NCBI RefSeq assembly: GCF_005116665.1
Contig: NZ_SWCJ01000020.1
Location: 23,672 to 87,671 of the forward strand
Length of the DNA: 64,000 bases
From: Ferrimonas aestuarii
GTDB lineage: Bacteria > Pseudomonadota > Gammaproteobacteria > Enterobacterales > Shewanellaceae
Direction: 5' to 3'
Positions 1-9,559 of the stretch are shown piece after piece. A model generated the notes under the pieces. It saw only the letters and a program-made list of their open reading frames with translations. It made no database searches and was not told where the DNA came from. The translations under genes and the position numbers were made by a program. Within the stretch, counting starts at the first letter, position 1, and every line of letters begins with the position of its first letter.

Positions 1-1
1 G

Positions 2-502
2 ATTTTGGATCCCGACAACCCCATTGAGGGGCTGCGCGATTCTAAAAAGCTGTCTGAGAAAAAGCGCGAAGCCCTGTTTGTGGAGATTCAAGAGAAAGCC
101 TTGGCTTGGCATGTTGGCCGCGCCAGTGTGGCAGAGATTGATGAACTGAATATCCTCCATGCCACCATGTTGGCGATGCAGCGCGCCGTGGCTGGCCTAA
201 ACGTGACGCCAACCTTAGTGAGGGTAGATGGAAATCGCTGCCCAGACTTTGGCGGCTTAGCCGCGGAAGCGCTGGTCAAGGGCGACGACAAAGAGCCCGC
301 CATCAGTGCCGCCTCAATTTTGGCTAAAGTGGTTCGCGACCGAGAGATGTTGGAGTTGGATGCTCAATTTCCCGATTACGGCTTTGCCCAGCACAAAGGC
401 TACCCAACCAAGGTGCACCTAGAGCAGCTAGCAAAACTTGGCGCCACCCCACATCATAGAACCAGTTTCAGACCGGTGCGCCGCGCACTGGGGTTGGAGT
501 AA
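2..502 (+). CDS. rnhB: Ribonuclease HII, 5' end cut by window edge
   Basis: RNase HII cleaves the RNA strand of RNA-DNA hybrids and removes single ribonucleotides misincorporated in DNA. The reading frame is already open at base 2, so the N-terminus, including the first catalytic Asp-Glu motif, lies outside the window. About 167 residues are visible, against about 200 for the family. Diagnostic stretches are GLRDSKKLSEKKRE, EIDELNILHATMLAMQRAV, a conserved VDGNRCP with its Asp, SAASILAKVVRDREM (catalytic Asp) and the C-terminal GFAQHKGYPT and HHRTSFRPV. The apparent TTG start at base 5 is an edge artefact. dnaE begins 9 bases downstream, as in the classic lpxB-rnhB-dnaE-accA order, so it is probably the tail of that operon. 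Identity is very secure. Confidence 0.96.
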   Translation: MLDPDNPIEGLRDSKKLSEKKREALFVEIQEKALAWHVGRASVAEIDELNILHATMLAMQRAVAGLNVTPTLVRVDGNRCPDFGGLAAEALVKGDDKEPAISAASILAKVVRDREMLELDAQFPDYGFAQHKGYPTKVHLEQLAKLGATPHHRTSFRPVRRALGLE

Positions 503-511
503 TCCCGTACC

Positions 512-3500
512 ATGGCCGATCCTAAATTTGTGCACCTGCGGGTGCATTCTGATTTCTCTATGGTGGATGGCATGCAGAAGGTGGGGCCCATTGTGGCTCG
601 GGCCACCGAGATGGGCATGCCTGCCATTGCCATCACCGATCAGACCAACCTGTGTGGTTTGGTGAAATTCTATGGTGGTGCTCATAAGAGCGGCATCAAA
701 CCAATTATTGGTGCCGACTTTTGGCAGATCTGTCCCGAACTGGATGACATGCAGTGCCGCCTGACGGTGCTGGCGATGAATAACGAAGGTTATAAGAACC
801 TGACGCTGCTGATCTCCAAAGCTTATCTGCGTGGGCATGTGAATCATCGTCCGGTATTAGACCGCGAATGGCTGGCAGAGCACGCCGAGGGACTCATTTT
901 GCTCTCCGGCGCCAAAGATGGCGATATCGGTCAGGCGCTGACGAAGGGCAACACCAAGGTAGTGGATCTGCTGGTGGAGTTTTATCAGCGTCATTTTCCT
1001 GATCACTACTACCTTGAGCTGGTTCGAACCGGCCGTGCAGGGGAGGAGACCTATCTGCACCGTGCGGTGGAGTTAGCTGATCAGGTTGGCTTACCTGTGG
1101 TGGCCACCAACGAGGTGGTGTTCTTAGATGAGATTGACTTTGGTGAGCACGAGATTCGGGTCTGTATTCACGACGGCTTTACTCTAGATGATAGCCGCCG
1201 GCCTCGACTCTACTCAAAAGAGCAGTACCTGCGTAGTGAAGATGAGATGTTGGAGCTGTTCTCTGACATCCCGGAAGCGCTGGAAAACAGTGTTGAGATC
1301 GCTCGGCGCTGTAACGTCACCGTACGCTTGGGCGAATACTTCCTACCGGACTTTCCAACGGGCGACCTTAAAATCGAAGACTACCTGATTAAGGTGTCTG
1401 AAGACGGCCTTGAGGAGCGTCTGGAGTTCCTGTTCCCAGATGCTGTCGAACGTGCTGAAAAGCGCCCTGAGTATGACGAGCGTCTTAAGGTCGAACTTGA
1501 AGTAATTAACAACATGGGGTTCCCTGGTTACTTCTTGATCGTAATGGAGTTTATCCAGTGGTCTAAGGACAACAACATTCCGGTAGGTCCTGGGCGAGGC
1601 TCAGGTGCCGGTTCTTTGGTGGCTTACGCGCTGAAGATTACCGATCTGGATCCATTGGAATACGACCTGCTGTTCGAACGATTTTTGAACCCAGAGCGGG
1701 TATCCATGCCCGATTTCGACGTCGACTTCTGTATGGATCGACGGGATGAGGTGATTGACCATACCGCCGAGCTCTATGGCCGTGATGCGGTATCTCAGAT
1801 CATCACCTTCGGTACCATGGCGGCCAAGGCGGTGATTCGAGACGTAGGTCGAGTATTGGGCCACCCATACGGTTTTGTGGATCGTATCTCCAAGCTGATC
1901 CCGCCGGATCCCGGCATGACGCTGGCCAAAGCCTTTAAAGAGGAGCCTGCACTGCCTGAGCTGTACGACCGCGATGATGAGGTGAAAGCCCTCATTGACA
2001 TCGCCCGTAAGCTAGAAGGGGTTACCCGAAACGCCGGTAAACACGCTGGGGGCGTGGTAATTGCCCCAACCACCATCACTGACTTTGCGCCGCTGTATTG
2101 TGATGACACCGGTGGCAACCCGGTGACCCAGTTCGACAAGAACGACGTGGAAACCGCCGGTCTGGTGAAGTTTGACTTCTTGGGCCTTCGAACCCTGACC
2201 ATCATCCAGTGGGCGCTGGATATGGCCAATCCGGCGTTGGCGGCCGAGGGCAAAGACCCAATTCGCATCGAAAGCATTCCTCTGGACGATCAGCCATCGT
2301 TCGACATGCTGCAGCGCTCGGAAACCACCGCCGTATTCCAGCTGGAATCTCGCGGCATGAAGGATCTGATTAAGCGCCTGCAGCCGGACTGCTTCGAAGA
2401 TATGATCGCACTGGTGGCCCTGTTCCGTCCGGGGCCGCTGCAATCGGGCATGGTAGATAACTTCATCGACCGTAAGCATGGCCGAGAAGAGGTGTCCTAC
2501 CCAGATGCCGAGTATCAGCACGAGTCGTTAAAAGAGATTCTTGAGCCCACCTACGGCATTATTCTGTATCAGGAACAGGTGATGCAGATTGCTCAGGTTC
2601 TGGCGGGCTACACCCTGGGTGGCGCAGATATGCTGCGTCGAGCCATGGGTAAGAAAAAGCCTGAGGAGATGGCCAAGCAGCGGGGCACCTTCCGAGAAGG
2701 GGCGGAAAACAACGGTGTTGACGGCGATTTGGCGATGAAGATCTTCGATCTGGTGGAGAAATTCGCTGGATACGGATTTAACAAATCCCACTCCGCTGCC
2801 TATGCTTTGGTGTCCTACCAGACTCTGTGGATGAAGCGGCACTATCCGTCATACTTTATGGCGGCGGTGATGTCGGCGGATATGGACAACACCGATAAGG
2901 TGGTGACTCTAGTGGACGAGTGTGAGCGCATGGGACTGACCTTGCTGCCACCGGACGTCAATATGGGCCTGTTCAAGTTCAACGTTAACCAAGATAAAGA
3001 GATTGTTTACGGCATCGGTGCTATCAAGGGCGTGGGTGAAGGCCCGGTAGACGCCATCTTGGAAGCCCGTGAAGCCGGTGGCGAGTTCAAAGACCTGTTC
3101 GATTTCTGCAACCGGGTGGATCTGAAAAAGGTTAATAAACGCACGATTGAGAAGCTGATCATGGCCGGCGCCATGGACAACTTAGGCCCACATCGCGCCG
3201 CGATGATGGCCACTCTAGAGCAGGCGGTAAAAGCGGCGGGACAAAACGCTCGTAACCAAGCCCAAGGGATGATGGACCTGTTTGGGGATTTGACCCCTGA
3301 GCCGGGACAAGCGGATCACGCCTTTGTGAATGTGCCCCATTTCCCTGATAAAGTTTGGCTGGACGGTGAGCGGGAAACGCTTGGCCTCTACCTAACAGGA
3401 CACCCGATCAATCAGTACCTTAAAGAGATTAAGGGCTGGACCTCTGGTAGGCTTAAAGATGTGGTGCCTACCGGTCGCGGTAAAGTGACGAGAGTAGCAG

Positions 3501-3988
3501 GGTTGGTGATTGCGGCGCGGGTAATGATCACCAAGCGCGGCAGTAAAATGGGCATTCTAACCCTGGATGATAAGAGCGGTCGCCTTGAGGTGATGATGTT
3601 CGCAGAAGGGGTAGAAAAGTACCAAGATCTGTTGGTTAAGGATAAGATATTGATTGTTGAGGGAGAGGTCAGCTTTGATGATTTCTCCGGTGGCAATAAA
3701 ATGTCTGCCAAAGAGGTACTCGACATCAGCCAGGCCCGAGAAAAGTGGGCCAAAGGGGTGACCTTGACGCTGGATGCCGAGCAGCTTAACGAAACCAAGC
3801 TTGAGAAGGTTCGAGCCCTGTTAAGCCAACATAATCAAGGCAGTTGCCCTGTACAGATAGCATTCAATCGCTCCGATGCCACGGGCACCTTGCAGTTGGG
3901 GAGAAACTGGCAAGTGCGCCCCGATGATGAGCTGTTGCTGGAGTTAGCAACGCTATTCGGAGCAGATAAAGTAACCATGACCTATTAA
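512..3988 (+). CDS. dnaE: DNA polymerase III alpha subunit
   Basis: This is the catalytic subunit of the replicative DNA polymerase III core. The product is 1158 residues, matching the 1160 of E. coli DnaE. From the N-terminus there is a PHP domain (HLRVHSDFSMVDG near residue 8), then the palm with GPGRGSGAGSLVAYAL and the catalytic PDFDVDF motif at about residues 400-406, whose two Asp residues bind the catalytic metals. Next come the fingers and helix-hairpin-helix region (YGFNKSHSAAYALVSYQTLWMKRHYP) and a C-terminal OB fold. The ATG lies 9 bases after rnhB and 34 bases before the accA start codon, so the three genes are probably cotranscribed. Nothing in the frame looks damaged. Confidence 0.98.
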   Translation: MADPKFVHLRVHSDFSMVDGMQKVGPIVARATEMGMPAIAITDQTNLCGLVKFYGGAHKSGIKPIIGADFWQICPELDDMQCRLTVLAMNNEGYKNLTLLISKAYLRGHVNHRPVLDREWLAEHAEGLILLSGAKDGDIGQALTKGNTKVVDLLVEFYQRHFPDHYYLELVRTGRAGEETYLHRAVELADQVGLPVVATNEVVFLDEIDFGEHEIRVCIHDGFTLDDSRRPRLYSKEQYLRSEDEMLELFSDIPEALENSVEIARRCNVTVRLGEYFLPDFPTGDLKIEDYLIKVSEDGLEERLEFLFPDAVERAEKRPEYDERLKVELEVINNMGFPGYFLIVMEFIQWSKDNNIPVGPGRGSGAGSLVAYALKITDLDPLEYDLLFERFLNPERVSMPDFDVDFCMDRRDEVIDHTAELYGRDAVSQIITFGTMAAKAVIRDVGRVLGHPYGFVDRISKLIPPDPGMTLAKAFKEEPALPELYDRDDEVKALIDIARKLEGVTRNAGKHAGGVVIAPTTITDFAPLYCDDTGGNPVTQFDKNDVETAGLVKFDFLGLRTLTIIQWALDMANPALAAEGKDPIRIESIPLDDQPSFDMLQRSETTAVFQLESRGMKDLIKRLQPDCFEDMIALVALFRPGPLQSGMVDNFIDRKHGREEVSYPDAEYQHESLKEILEPTYGIILYQEQVMQIAQVLAGYTLGGADMLRRAMGKKKPEEMAKQRGTFREGAENNGVDGDLAMKIFDLVEKFAGYGFNKSHSAAYALVSYQTLWMKRHYPSYFMAAVMSADMDNTDKVVTLVDECERMGLTLLPPDVNMGLFKFNVNQDKEIVYGIGAIKGVGEGPVDAILEAREAGGEFKDLFDFCNRVDLKKVNKRTIEKLIMAGAMDNLGPHRAAMMATLEQAVKAAGQNARNQAQGMMDLFGDLTPEPGQADHAFVNVPHFPDKVWLDGERETLGLYLTGHPINQYLKEIKGWTSGRLKDVVPTGRGKVTRVAGLVIAARVMITKRGSKMGILTLDDKSGRLEVMMFAEGVEKYQDLLVKDKILIVEGEVSFDDFSGGNKMSAKEVLDISQAREKWAKGVTLTLDAEQLNETKLEKVRALLSQHNQGSCPVQIAFNRSDATGTLQLGRNWQVRPDDELLLELATLFGADKVTMTY

Positions 3989-4022
3989 CGAGTGCCAAGT
4001 GGCACCGAGCGGTGAACCTATT

Positions 4023-4982
4023 ATGAGCCTGGATTTTTTAGAATTTGAACAGCCGATTGCTGAGCTGCAAGCCAAGATTGACGAGCTAAAGAACGTCAGC
4101 CGCAGTAATGAGCTCGACTTGGATCTGCATGACGAGATTCGTCAGTTGGAGGAGAAACGCGAAACCCTGATTACTAAGGTGTTCGCCGATCTTGGTCCTT
4201 GGCAGGTAGCGCAGATGGCTCGCCATCCGCAGCGTCCTTACACTCAGGATTACATCAACCAGATGTTTACCGAGTTTGATGAGCTGTGTGGTGACCGCGC
4301 TTTTGCCGACGATCCAGCCATTGTTGGCGGCACCGCCCGTCTTGATGGCATGCCAGTGATGGTGATTGGCCACCAGAAAGGGCGTGATACCCGTGAAAAG
4401 GTGCGCCGTAACTTCGGTATGCCTCGCCCTGAGGGCTATCGTAAGGCCCTGCGCCTGATGGAGATGGCAGAGCGCTTTAATATGCCGATCATCACCTTTA
4501 TCGACACCCCTGGAGCTTACCCTGGCGTAGGCGCAGAGGAGCGTGGTCAAAGTGAAGCCATTGCGAAAAACCTCAAGGTGATGTCTGGCCTGAAAGTACC
4601 GGTCATCTGCACCGTGATTGGAGAGGGCGGCTCTGGTGGTGCACTGGCCATTGGTGTTGGCGATCGCGTTAACATGCTGCAGTACTCCACCTACTCGGTG
4701 ATCTCCCCTGAAGGCTGTGCCTCCATTTTGTGGAAAGACGCTGCGGAAGCGCCAAAGGCGGCGGAAGCCATGGGCATTACCGCCTCCCGTCTGCACGAGC
4801 TTGGTTTGGTTGATACCGTCGTGGCTGAGCCGAAAGGCGGTGCCCACCGCGATATCGAACTGATGGCTCGCCAGCTAAAAGAGCAGATTCTTAATGATCT
4901 TGCTCTGCTTAAGAACCTGGATGTTGACACCATGATGGAACAGCGCTTCGAGCGATTGATGGGGTATGGCTATTGCCGCTAA
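4023..4982 (+). CDS. accA: Acetyl-CoA carboxylase carboxyltransferase subunit alpha
   Basis: AccA and AccD form the carboxyltransferase that moves carboxyl from carboxybiotin to acetyl-CoA, giving malonyl-CoA for fatty-acid synthesis in the cytosol. The ATG at 4023 gives MSLDFLEFEQPIAELQ, the normal family N-terminus, and 319 residues, the usual length. An upstream in-frame ATG at 3999 would add eight atypical residues and was not chosen. Recognisable blocks are the N-terminal helical segment, GHQKGRDTREKVRRNFGMP, FIDTPGAYPGVGAEERGQSEAIA and the glycine-rich GEGGSGGALAIG near residue 200 that forms the oxyanion pocket. The last ten bases overlap the start of tilS, suggesting translational coupling. 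Confidence 0.98.
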   Translation: MSLDFLEFEQPIAELQAKIDELKNVSRSNELDLDLHDEIRQLEEKRETLITKVFADLGPWQVAQMARHPQRPYTQDYINQMFTEFDELCGDRAFADDPAIVGGTARLDGMPVMVIGHQKGRDTREKVRRNFGMPRPEGYRKALRLMEMAERFNMPIITFIDTPGAYPGVGAEERGQSEAIAKNLKVMSGLKVPVICTVIGEGGSGGALAIGVGDRVNMLQYSTYSVISPEGCASILWKDAAEAPKAAEAMGITASRLHELGLVDTVVAEPKGGAHRDIELMARQLKEQILNDLALLKNLDVDTMMEQRFERLMGYGYCR

Positions 4983-6298
4983 CCGCCATTGAAGCCGAAG
5001 TTCGAGCCGCATTAGCGGCTCACCTTCAAACTGGGCGCCGCGTGGTACTGGGGTACAGCGGCGGCGTCGATTCTGAGTTGCTGGCTTTTCTCCTTTCCAA
5101 ACTGCAGCCGGAATTTCCTCACAATTCGTTTCTGCTGGTTCATGTTCACCACGGTCTTTCTCTGTCTGCTGACCACTGGACAGCCCACTGTCAAAGGCGT
5201 GCTGAGCACTACAAGATTCCCATTGTTATCGAATCGGTCAAGGTTGAGTCTGGCCCTCGCATCAGCATTGAAGCGGCGGCGCGAACCGCTCGCTATGATG
5301 CCTTTGCTCGCCACCTTGATGATGGTGATCTACTGCTTACCGCACAGCATCAAGACGATCAGGTGGAAACCCTTCTGCTGGCGCTAAAGCGGGGCAGTGG
5401 CCCTCAGGGTTTGGCGGCGATGCCGAAATCGAAACCATGGCGACAGGGGACACACCTAAGGCCACTGTTGTCGATAACTCGAGCCCAAATTGAACAGGCA
5501 GCAAAGCTTGCGGAACTGTCTCATATCGAAGACGACAGCAACGATGATCTGCGGTTCGATCGCAATTTTCTTCGTCATCAGGTGGTGCCTGAGCTTAATC
5601 GCCGCTGGCCTGGATTTAGTTCCAGTGCGGCTCGAAGCGCCGAGCTCTGTGGAGAGCAGCAGCAGCTCTGTGATGAGTTAGCTCAGTTGGACTTGGCTAA
5701 ACTGGAGGTATCGGGCGCGCTAAATCTCAACGCGTTGTCCGCTTTGTCATCCTCCAGACAACATAATGTGGTTCGATATTGGTTAAGGCAAAATCAGGTT
5801 ACTGCCCCGAGCCGAGCCAAGATGATGCAGATGAAGCAGTTTTGGCAGGCGCGAACTGATGCCCAGCCAGAATTGATGCTGGAAGCGGCGATATTACGCC
5901 GATATCAAGACTGCCTCTATCTGATTCACCTGCCTGAGCCCAATGGCCTTCAAGGTGAGGTTGAGACCATTGATGATCTCACCCAGCCTAGATTGTTGGC
6001 CAACGGAGAAGCGTGGCAATTCCTCGAAGCTGAACAAGGGCTTCGGGTGCGAATGCCTACAATGCAAGAGAGGGTCAGCGTGCGTTATGGGCTACCTGGG
6101 CGGCTTAAGGTGTCCCCTAGCTATCGTAATGGTTCCCGGGAGCTGAAGAAGGTTTGGCACGAGTTAGGGGTGCCTCCTTGGCGGCGGTCTCAGGTGGCAA
6201 TGCTGTTTTATGATGACGAACTGATTGCGGCTCTGGGATATTGGGCCAGTGACAAGGCGCTTGTGAATCAAGGTGTTGGCCTTAGAATAGAACAATAG
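4973..6298 (+). CDS. tilS: tRNA(Ile)-lysidine synthetase
   Basis: TilS attaches lysine to C34 of the CAU anticodon of tRNA-Ile2 using ATP, changing both codon and amino-acid specificity. It is essential in most bacteria. The 441-residue product has the N-type PP-loop SGGVDS at residues 29-34, then VHVHHGLS and QHQDDQVETLLL, typical of TilS. The C-terminal part corresponds to the TilS substrate-binding domains, ending with LKKVWHELGVPPWRRSQ. The only sensible start is a TTG inside the end of accA, preceded by a GGGG tract about 9 bases upstream. Later ATG or GTG codons would remove the PP-loop. accA-tilS adjacency is common in gammaproteobacteria. Confidence 0.95.
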   Translation: MPLTAIEAEVRAALAAHLQTGRRVVLGYSGGVDSELLAFLLSKLQPEFPHNSFLLVHVHHGLSLSADHWTAHCQRRAEHYKIPIVIESVKVESGPRISIEAAARTARYDAFARHLDDGDLLLTAQHQDDQVETLLLALKRGSGPQGLAAMPKSKPWRQGTHLRPLLSITRAQIEQAAKLAELSHIEDDSNDDLRFDRNFLRHQVVPELNRRWPGFSSSAARSAELCGEQQQLCDELAQLDLAKLEVSGALNLNALSALSSSRQHNVVRYWLRQNQVTAPSRAKMMQMKQFWQARTDAQPELMLEAAILRRYQDCLYLIHLPEPNGLQGEVETIDDLTQPRLLANGEAWQFLEAEQGLRVRMPTMQERVSVRYGLPGRLKVSPSYRNGSRELKKVWHELGVPPWRRSQVAMLFYDDELIAALGYWASDKALVNQGVGLRIEQ

Positions 6299-6335
6299 AC
6301 AATCACGGTCGGCGACACAGGAGTGGGCATAACGC

Positions 6336-8285
6336 ATGGAACATGGTGGTTTAATTCCGATTTTGCTATTGGCGCTGGTGGCCATCGCTTTGCTCGTGTT
6401 GAGTCGGCGACTGCGTTTGCCGGTGATTCTGGCTTGGCTGGTGACCGGCCTGATTGCCGGTGAGCAAGGCTTTCATTGGTTAGGCAGCCATGAAATTGCC
6501 TTGATGGCAGAAGTGGGCATCGTGTTTTTGATGTTCTCCCTCGGATTGGAATTCTCCCTCCCTCGCCTTTGGGCCATGCGCAGCCGAGTGTTTGGCCTTG
6601 GCAGTTTACAGATGGTGGTGACCCTGCTCGGTGCCTCATTGACCAGTTGGGCTTTCGGGTTGGACGCTCGAGCCGCCTTTGTCTGCGGCGGTGCCATCGC
6701 CCTCTCTTCGACCGCCATTGTGCTCAAACAGTTGGATGAGCAGGGCTGGATCAATAAGCGTCATGGCGAGTTATCGGTGTCGGTGTTGTTGTTTCAGGAT
6801 CTTGCGGTGATTCCGCTGCTGATTGTGATTCCACTGCTAGGCTCAGACAGTGGCGGCAGCGCCCTGGCCTTTGAGCTCTCGTGGGCCCTTCTCAAAGGAG
6901 TCGGTGCCTTCGCACTGTTGCTCAGTTTAGGTGGCTATCTGCTGCCGAAAATCTTTGATGAGGTGGCTCGCTCTCGTTCCGATGAACTGTTCGTGTTAAC
7001 CACCTTGGCGGTGGCGTTGGCGACCGGCTTTGTGACCCTCTCCTTGGGACTCTCCATGACCTTAGGAGCGTTTTTGGCGGGCATGTTGCTTGGCGAGAGC
7101 CAATATCGGCAGCAGTTGGAAGCGGACATTCGCCCCTTTCGCGATCTGTTGATGGGGCTGTTCTTTGTCTCAGTGGGCATGTTGCTGGATCCGTCGGTGC
7201 TGATGAACCAGCTGCCGCTCTTACTGGGATTGCTGCTATCGGTGATGTTGTTTAAGGCTCTGGTGATATGGGGCTTAGCGGCATTGACTGGAGAGAAATC
7301 CAAAGACGCGCTGGCCACCGGCATCTGCTTGGCGCAAGTGGGCGAGTTTAGCTTCGTATTGATCGCACTGGCCGTGAAGTGGGACGTATTAGAGCGGGAT
7401 CTGGCCAACTTGCTGGTGATGACCGGGGTGGCGTCGATGGCCTTAACGCCGACATTGGTGGATCGCTGTCTGGAACTGGCCAAAAAAGTGCTGGGGCAGG
7501 GGGAAAACTTCCGTCAAGATGAGGAGCAGGAGCTTGATCTGGCAACCAAGGATCATGTGGTGCTGCTGGGGTATGGCCGCGTTGGCCAGACCATTGCCCG
7601 GTTTTTGAAGCGGGAAAAGATGCCATTTGTGGCGGTGGATCTGGACCCCATTCGAGTTCGAGAGGCTCGCAGTGGTGGCGAGCCGGTGATCTACGGTGAC
7701 GGTCGTCGTCACGCCATTTTGGATGAGGTTGGCTTGGCTCATGCGAGGCTGGTGGTGGTCACTTACGATAATCGCCGCGAGATCTTCAATCAGCTGGATT
7801 GCATTAAATCCTTAGCGCCGAACATTCGAGCTCTGGTCAGGACTCGGGACGACTCCACTTTGGAGGCACTGGAAAAAGCCGGCGCCGATCAGGTGATTCC
7901 TGAGAGCCTGGAGGGCAGTTTAATGTTGGTATCTCAAGTACTGTATCAACTTGGGGTGCCGCTACCGCGAATTTTGCTTCGGTTGGAGCGAGAGCGTCGG
8001 GACCGCTATCGAATGCTTCACGGTTTCTTTGGCGGTGAAGACCTACAGCCGGACCGTAAAGTGTTGCATGCGGTGACCTTAAGCGACAATGCCTGGGCCC
8101 TGGGTCACTTTGTGGTAGAGCTGCCGCTGAGTCATTGGCACGTTGAGCTTGATGGCATTAAACGCCAAGGCAAAGAGTTGGAGTTTGTACCAACTACGCG
8201 TTTGCAGCATGGTGATACCCTGCTGTTGCAAGGGACACCGCGTCAAGTTGAGTTGGCGGAGCGGGCACTACTTGAGGGCCACTGA
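6336..8285 (+). CDS. KefB/KefC-type monovalent cation:proton antiporter (CPA2) with RCK domain
   Basis: This is an inner-membrane antiporter of the CPA2 family, most like the glutathione-gated K+/H+ efflux systems KefB and KefC. The first about 385 residues are a dense run of about 12 membrane segments with typical motifs (LAWLVTGLIAG, GIVFLMFSLGLEFS, GGAIALSSTAIVLKQL, LLFQDLAVIPLL). From about residue 405 there is a TrkA-N/RCK nucleotide-binding domain with GYGRVG, an acidic VDLDP strand end and GDGRR, followed by a TrkA-C-like tail. At 649 residues it is slightly longer than E. coli KefC (620). No KefG or KefF ancillary oxidoreductase gene lies next to it. The ATG has AGGAG about 12 bases upstream. 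Its end overlaps the convergent lipase gene. The exact cation cannot be read from sequence. Confidence 0.9.
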   Translation: MEHGGLIPILLLALVAIALLVLSRRLRLPVILAWLVTGLIAGEQGFHWLGSHEIALMAEVGIVFLMFSLGLEFSLPRLWAMRSRVFGLGSLQMVVTLLGASLTSWAFGLDARAAFVCGGAIALSSTAIVLKQLDEQGWINKRHGELSVSVLLFQDLAVIPLLIVIPLLGSDSGGSALAFELSWALLKGVGAFALLLSLGGYLLPKIFDEVARSRSDELFVLTTLAVALATGFVTLSLGLSMTLGAFLAGMLLGESQYRQQLEADIRPFRDLLMGLFFVSVGMLLDPSVLMNQLPLLLGLLLSVMLFKALVIWGLAALTGEKSKDALATGICLAQVGEFSFVLIALAVKWDVLERDLANLLVMTGVASMALTPTLVDRCLELAKKVLGQGENFRQDEEQELDLATKDHVVLLGYGRVGQTIARFLKREKMPFVAVDLDPIRVREARSGGEPVIYGDGRRHAILDEVGLAHARLVVVTYDNRREIFNQLDCIKSLAPNIRALVRTRDDSTLEALEKAGADQVIPESLEGSLMLVSQVLYQLGVPLPRILLRLERERRDRYRMLHGFFGGEDLQPDRKVLHAVTLSDNAWALGHFVVELPLSHWHVELDGIKRQGKELEFVPTTRLQHGDTLLLQGTPRQVELAERALLEGH

Positions 8286-9409
8286 GTCTCAACGGGCAGA
8301 TCGAAGAACAGTTTCATCTGCCGCTGCTTCTCTATGGCATCTCGAAATCCAAGCTCGATAAGCTCCTGACAATACTCCCCTTCAAACATCAGATAGCTCA
8401 ATAGGCTGGACTCGCTGCTGTCATCCACACCGATAAACTTCAGTAAGGTTCGAATTCCTTTAGGAAGTTTGTCGTAATGACGTAGGGCGATGGCATCCAA
8501 ATTTTCAGATGGTTTAATGGTCATGGTTTCCACCGTGGTTAGGGGCTGCATGACTCGGCGTTCATGGGGGATCAGTGCCAGTGACGCATTGATGCGTGCA
8601 ACTCGCTCCAGATCTGAGCTAAGGGCATCGGAGAATACCGCATCCAGCAGGTGACCTGTGATGACGCCGCTATTGGGCGCTCGCCGACCTGGAACTGGCT
8701 CACCTGGGCTTTCTAAGTTGATGATAAAAATGCGTTTTGCGCCTAGGTGAATGGGGGCGCTTAGGGGCGATAACTGGTGCACTGCGCCGTCGCCATAGTG
8801 CTCGTTACCGATAAGCACCGAGGGAAATACCAGAGGAATGGCGGAAGAGGCCATTAAGTGTTCAATGCTGATGGTGGTCGGTATGCCTTTTCGGCGGTGA
8901 CGTTGCCAGGGAGCGATGTGTTTTTGCCCCTGATAAAAGTTGACGCAGCAGGGCTTACGGTAGCTGGATGCCGCGATGGTCAGCGCATGAAGTTGGCCGC
9001 TGTCGATGTGGCGCTCTATCTTCTCAAGGGGCAATACTCGCTCCATCAGTGTTTTTAGAGGAGCATTATCCAGTAGGCAAGGCGCAACATTAGGGTCTTT
9101 ACGGTGAGTTACCTGATGGGCGACGGTTTTTATGATTGGCCACAGGTCGGCATAGTACACTTGATCGCTGCTGAAGTTTCGCCATATCCACTCCAGCTTT
9201 CTGATCCCTTTATGGAAGGCTCCCGCATAACAAGCCAGTGCCGCAGCGTTGATGGCGCCAGCGGAGGTGCCACACAGGATCGGAAACGGCAGGCCATGAT
9301 TCCTTGGGTAGAAGCTGGCTAAGGCTTTTAAGACTCCGATTTGATAGGCGGCTCGACCACCACCACCGCTTAGTTGCAGTGCCCAAAGAGGGGGCTTTAT
9401 TTCGTCCAT
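8243..9409 (-). CDS. Patatin-like phospholipase family protein
   Basis: This is a predicted serine lipid acyl hydrolase of the patatin family. The 388-residue protein starts almost directly with the fold: the oxyanion loop SGGGGRAAYQIG (residues 14-25), the nucleophile elbow GTSAG (47-51, Ser49) and the catalytic Asp in YGDGA (Asp207). This completes the Ser-Asp dyad, so it looks catalytically intact. There is no signal peptide, so it should be cytosolic or a peripheral membrane protein. The C-terminal third has no motif I recognise. It is a lone leftward gene, convergent with the antiporter, and its last 43 bases overlap the antiporter 3' end. It is divergent from the TetR gene. The natural substrate is unknown. 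Confidence 0.88.
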   Translation of the reverse strand: MDEIKPPLWALQLSGGGGRAAYQIGVLKALASFYPRNHGLPFPILCGTSAGAINAAALACYAGAFHKGIRKLEWIWRNFSSDQVYYADLWPIIKTVAHQVTHRKDPNVAPCLLDNAPLKTLMERVLPLEKIERHIDSGQLHALTIAASSYRKPCCVNFYQGQKHIAPWQRHRRKGIPTTISIEHLMASSAIPLVFPSVLIGNEHYGDGAVHQLSPLSAPIHLGAKRIFIINLESPGEPVPGRRAPNSGVITGHLLDAVFSDALSSDLERVARINASLALIPHERRVMQPLTTVETMTIKPSENLDAIALRHYDKLPKGIRTLLKFIGVDDSSESSLLSYLMFEGEYCQELIELGFRDAIEKQRQMKLFFDLPVETQWPSSSARSANST

Positions 9410-9495
9410 GGCATCCCTGTATAAGCATCTGATTGGAATAAGAATTGATTAATATACGTATGCTGTTTCAAGTATAGGACAGACGCCGCATCTGG

Positions 9496-9523
9496 TTGAT
9501 ACAAACTGAGATGCGGGTATAAT
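9496..9523 (+). promoter_or_regulatory. Sigma-70-type promoter upstream of the TetR gene
   Basis: A TTGATA hexamer at 9496-9501 and a perfect TATAAT at 9518-9523 are separated by 16 bases. This is one of the best consensus matches in the window. Transcription would begin near 9530 and read into the small frame at 9560 and the TetR gene at 9681. Confidence 0.65.
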
Positions 9524-9528
9524 TAAAT

Positions 9529-9546
9529 ATACAAACTTGAATGTAT
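9529..9546 (+). promoter_or_regulatory. Candidate TetR/AcrR-type operator at the transcription start
   Basis: The dyad ATACAAACTTGAATGTAT has matching ATACA and TGTAT arms around an 8-base centre. It resembles the ATGTAT-containing operators of AcrR-type repressors and sits on the expected start site of the promoter at 9496-9523. That position suits autorepression by the TetR protein encoded 150 bases downstream. Binding is inferred. Confidence 0.5.
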
Positions 9547-9559
9547 TTAAGGTCGGTCA

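Noticed and set aside
4086..4847. 253-codon minus-strand frame inside accA
   Set aside because: Antisense shadow of accA with no recognisable domain.
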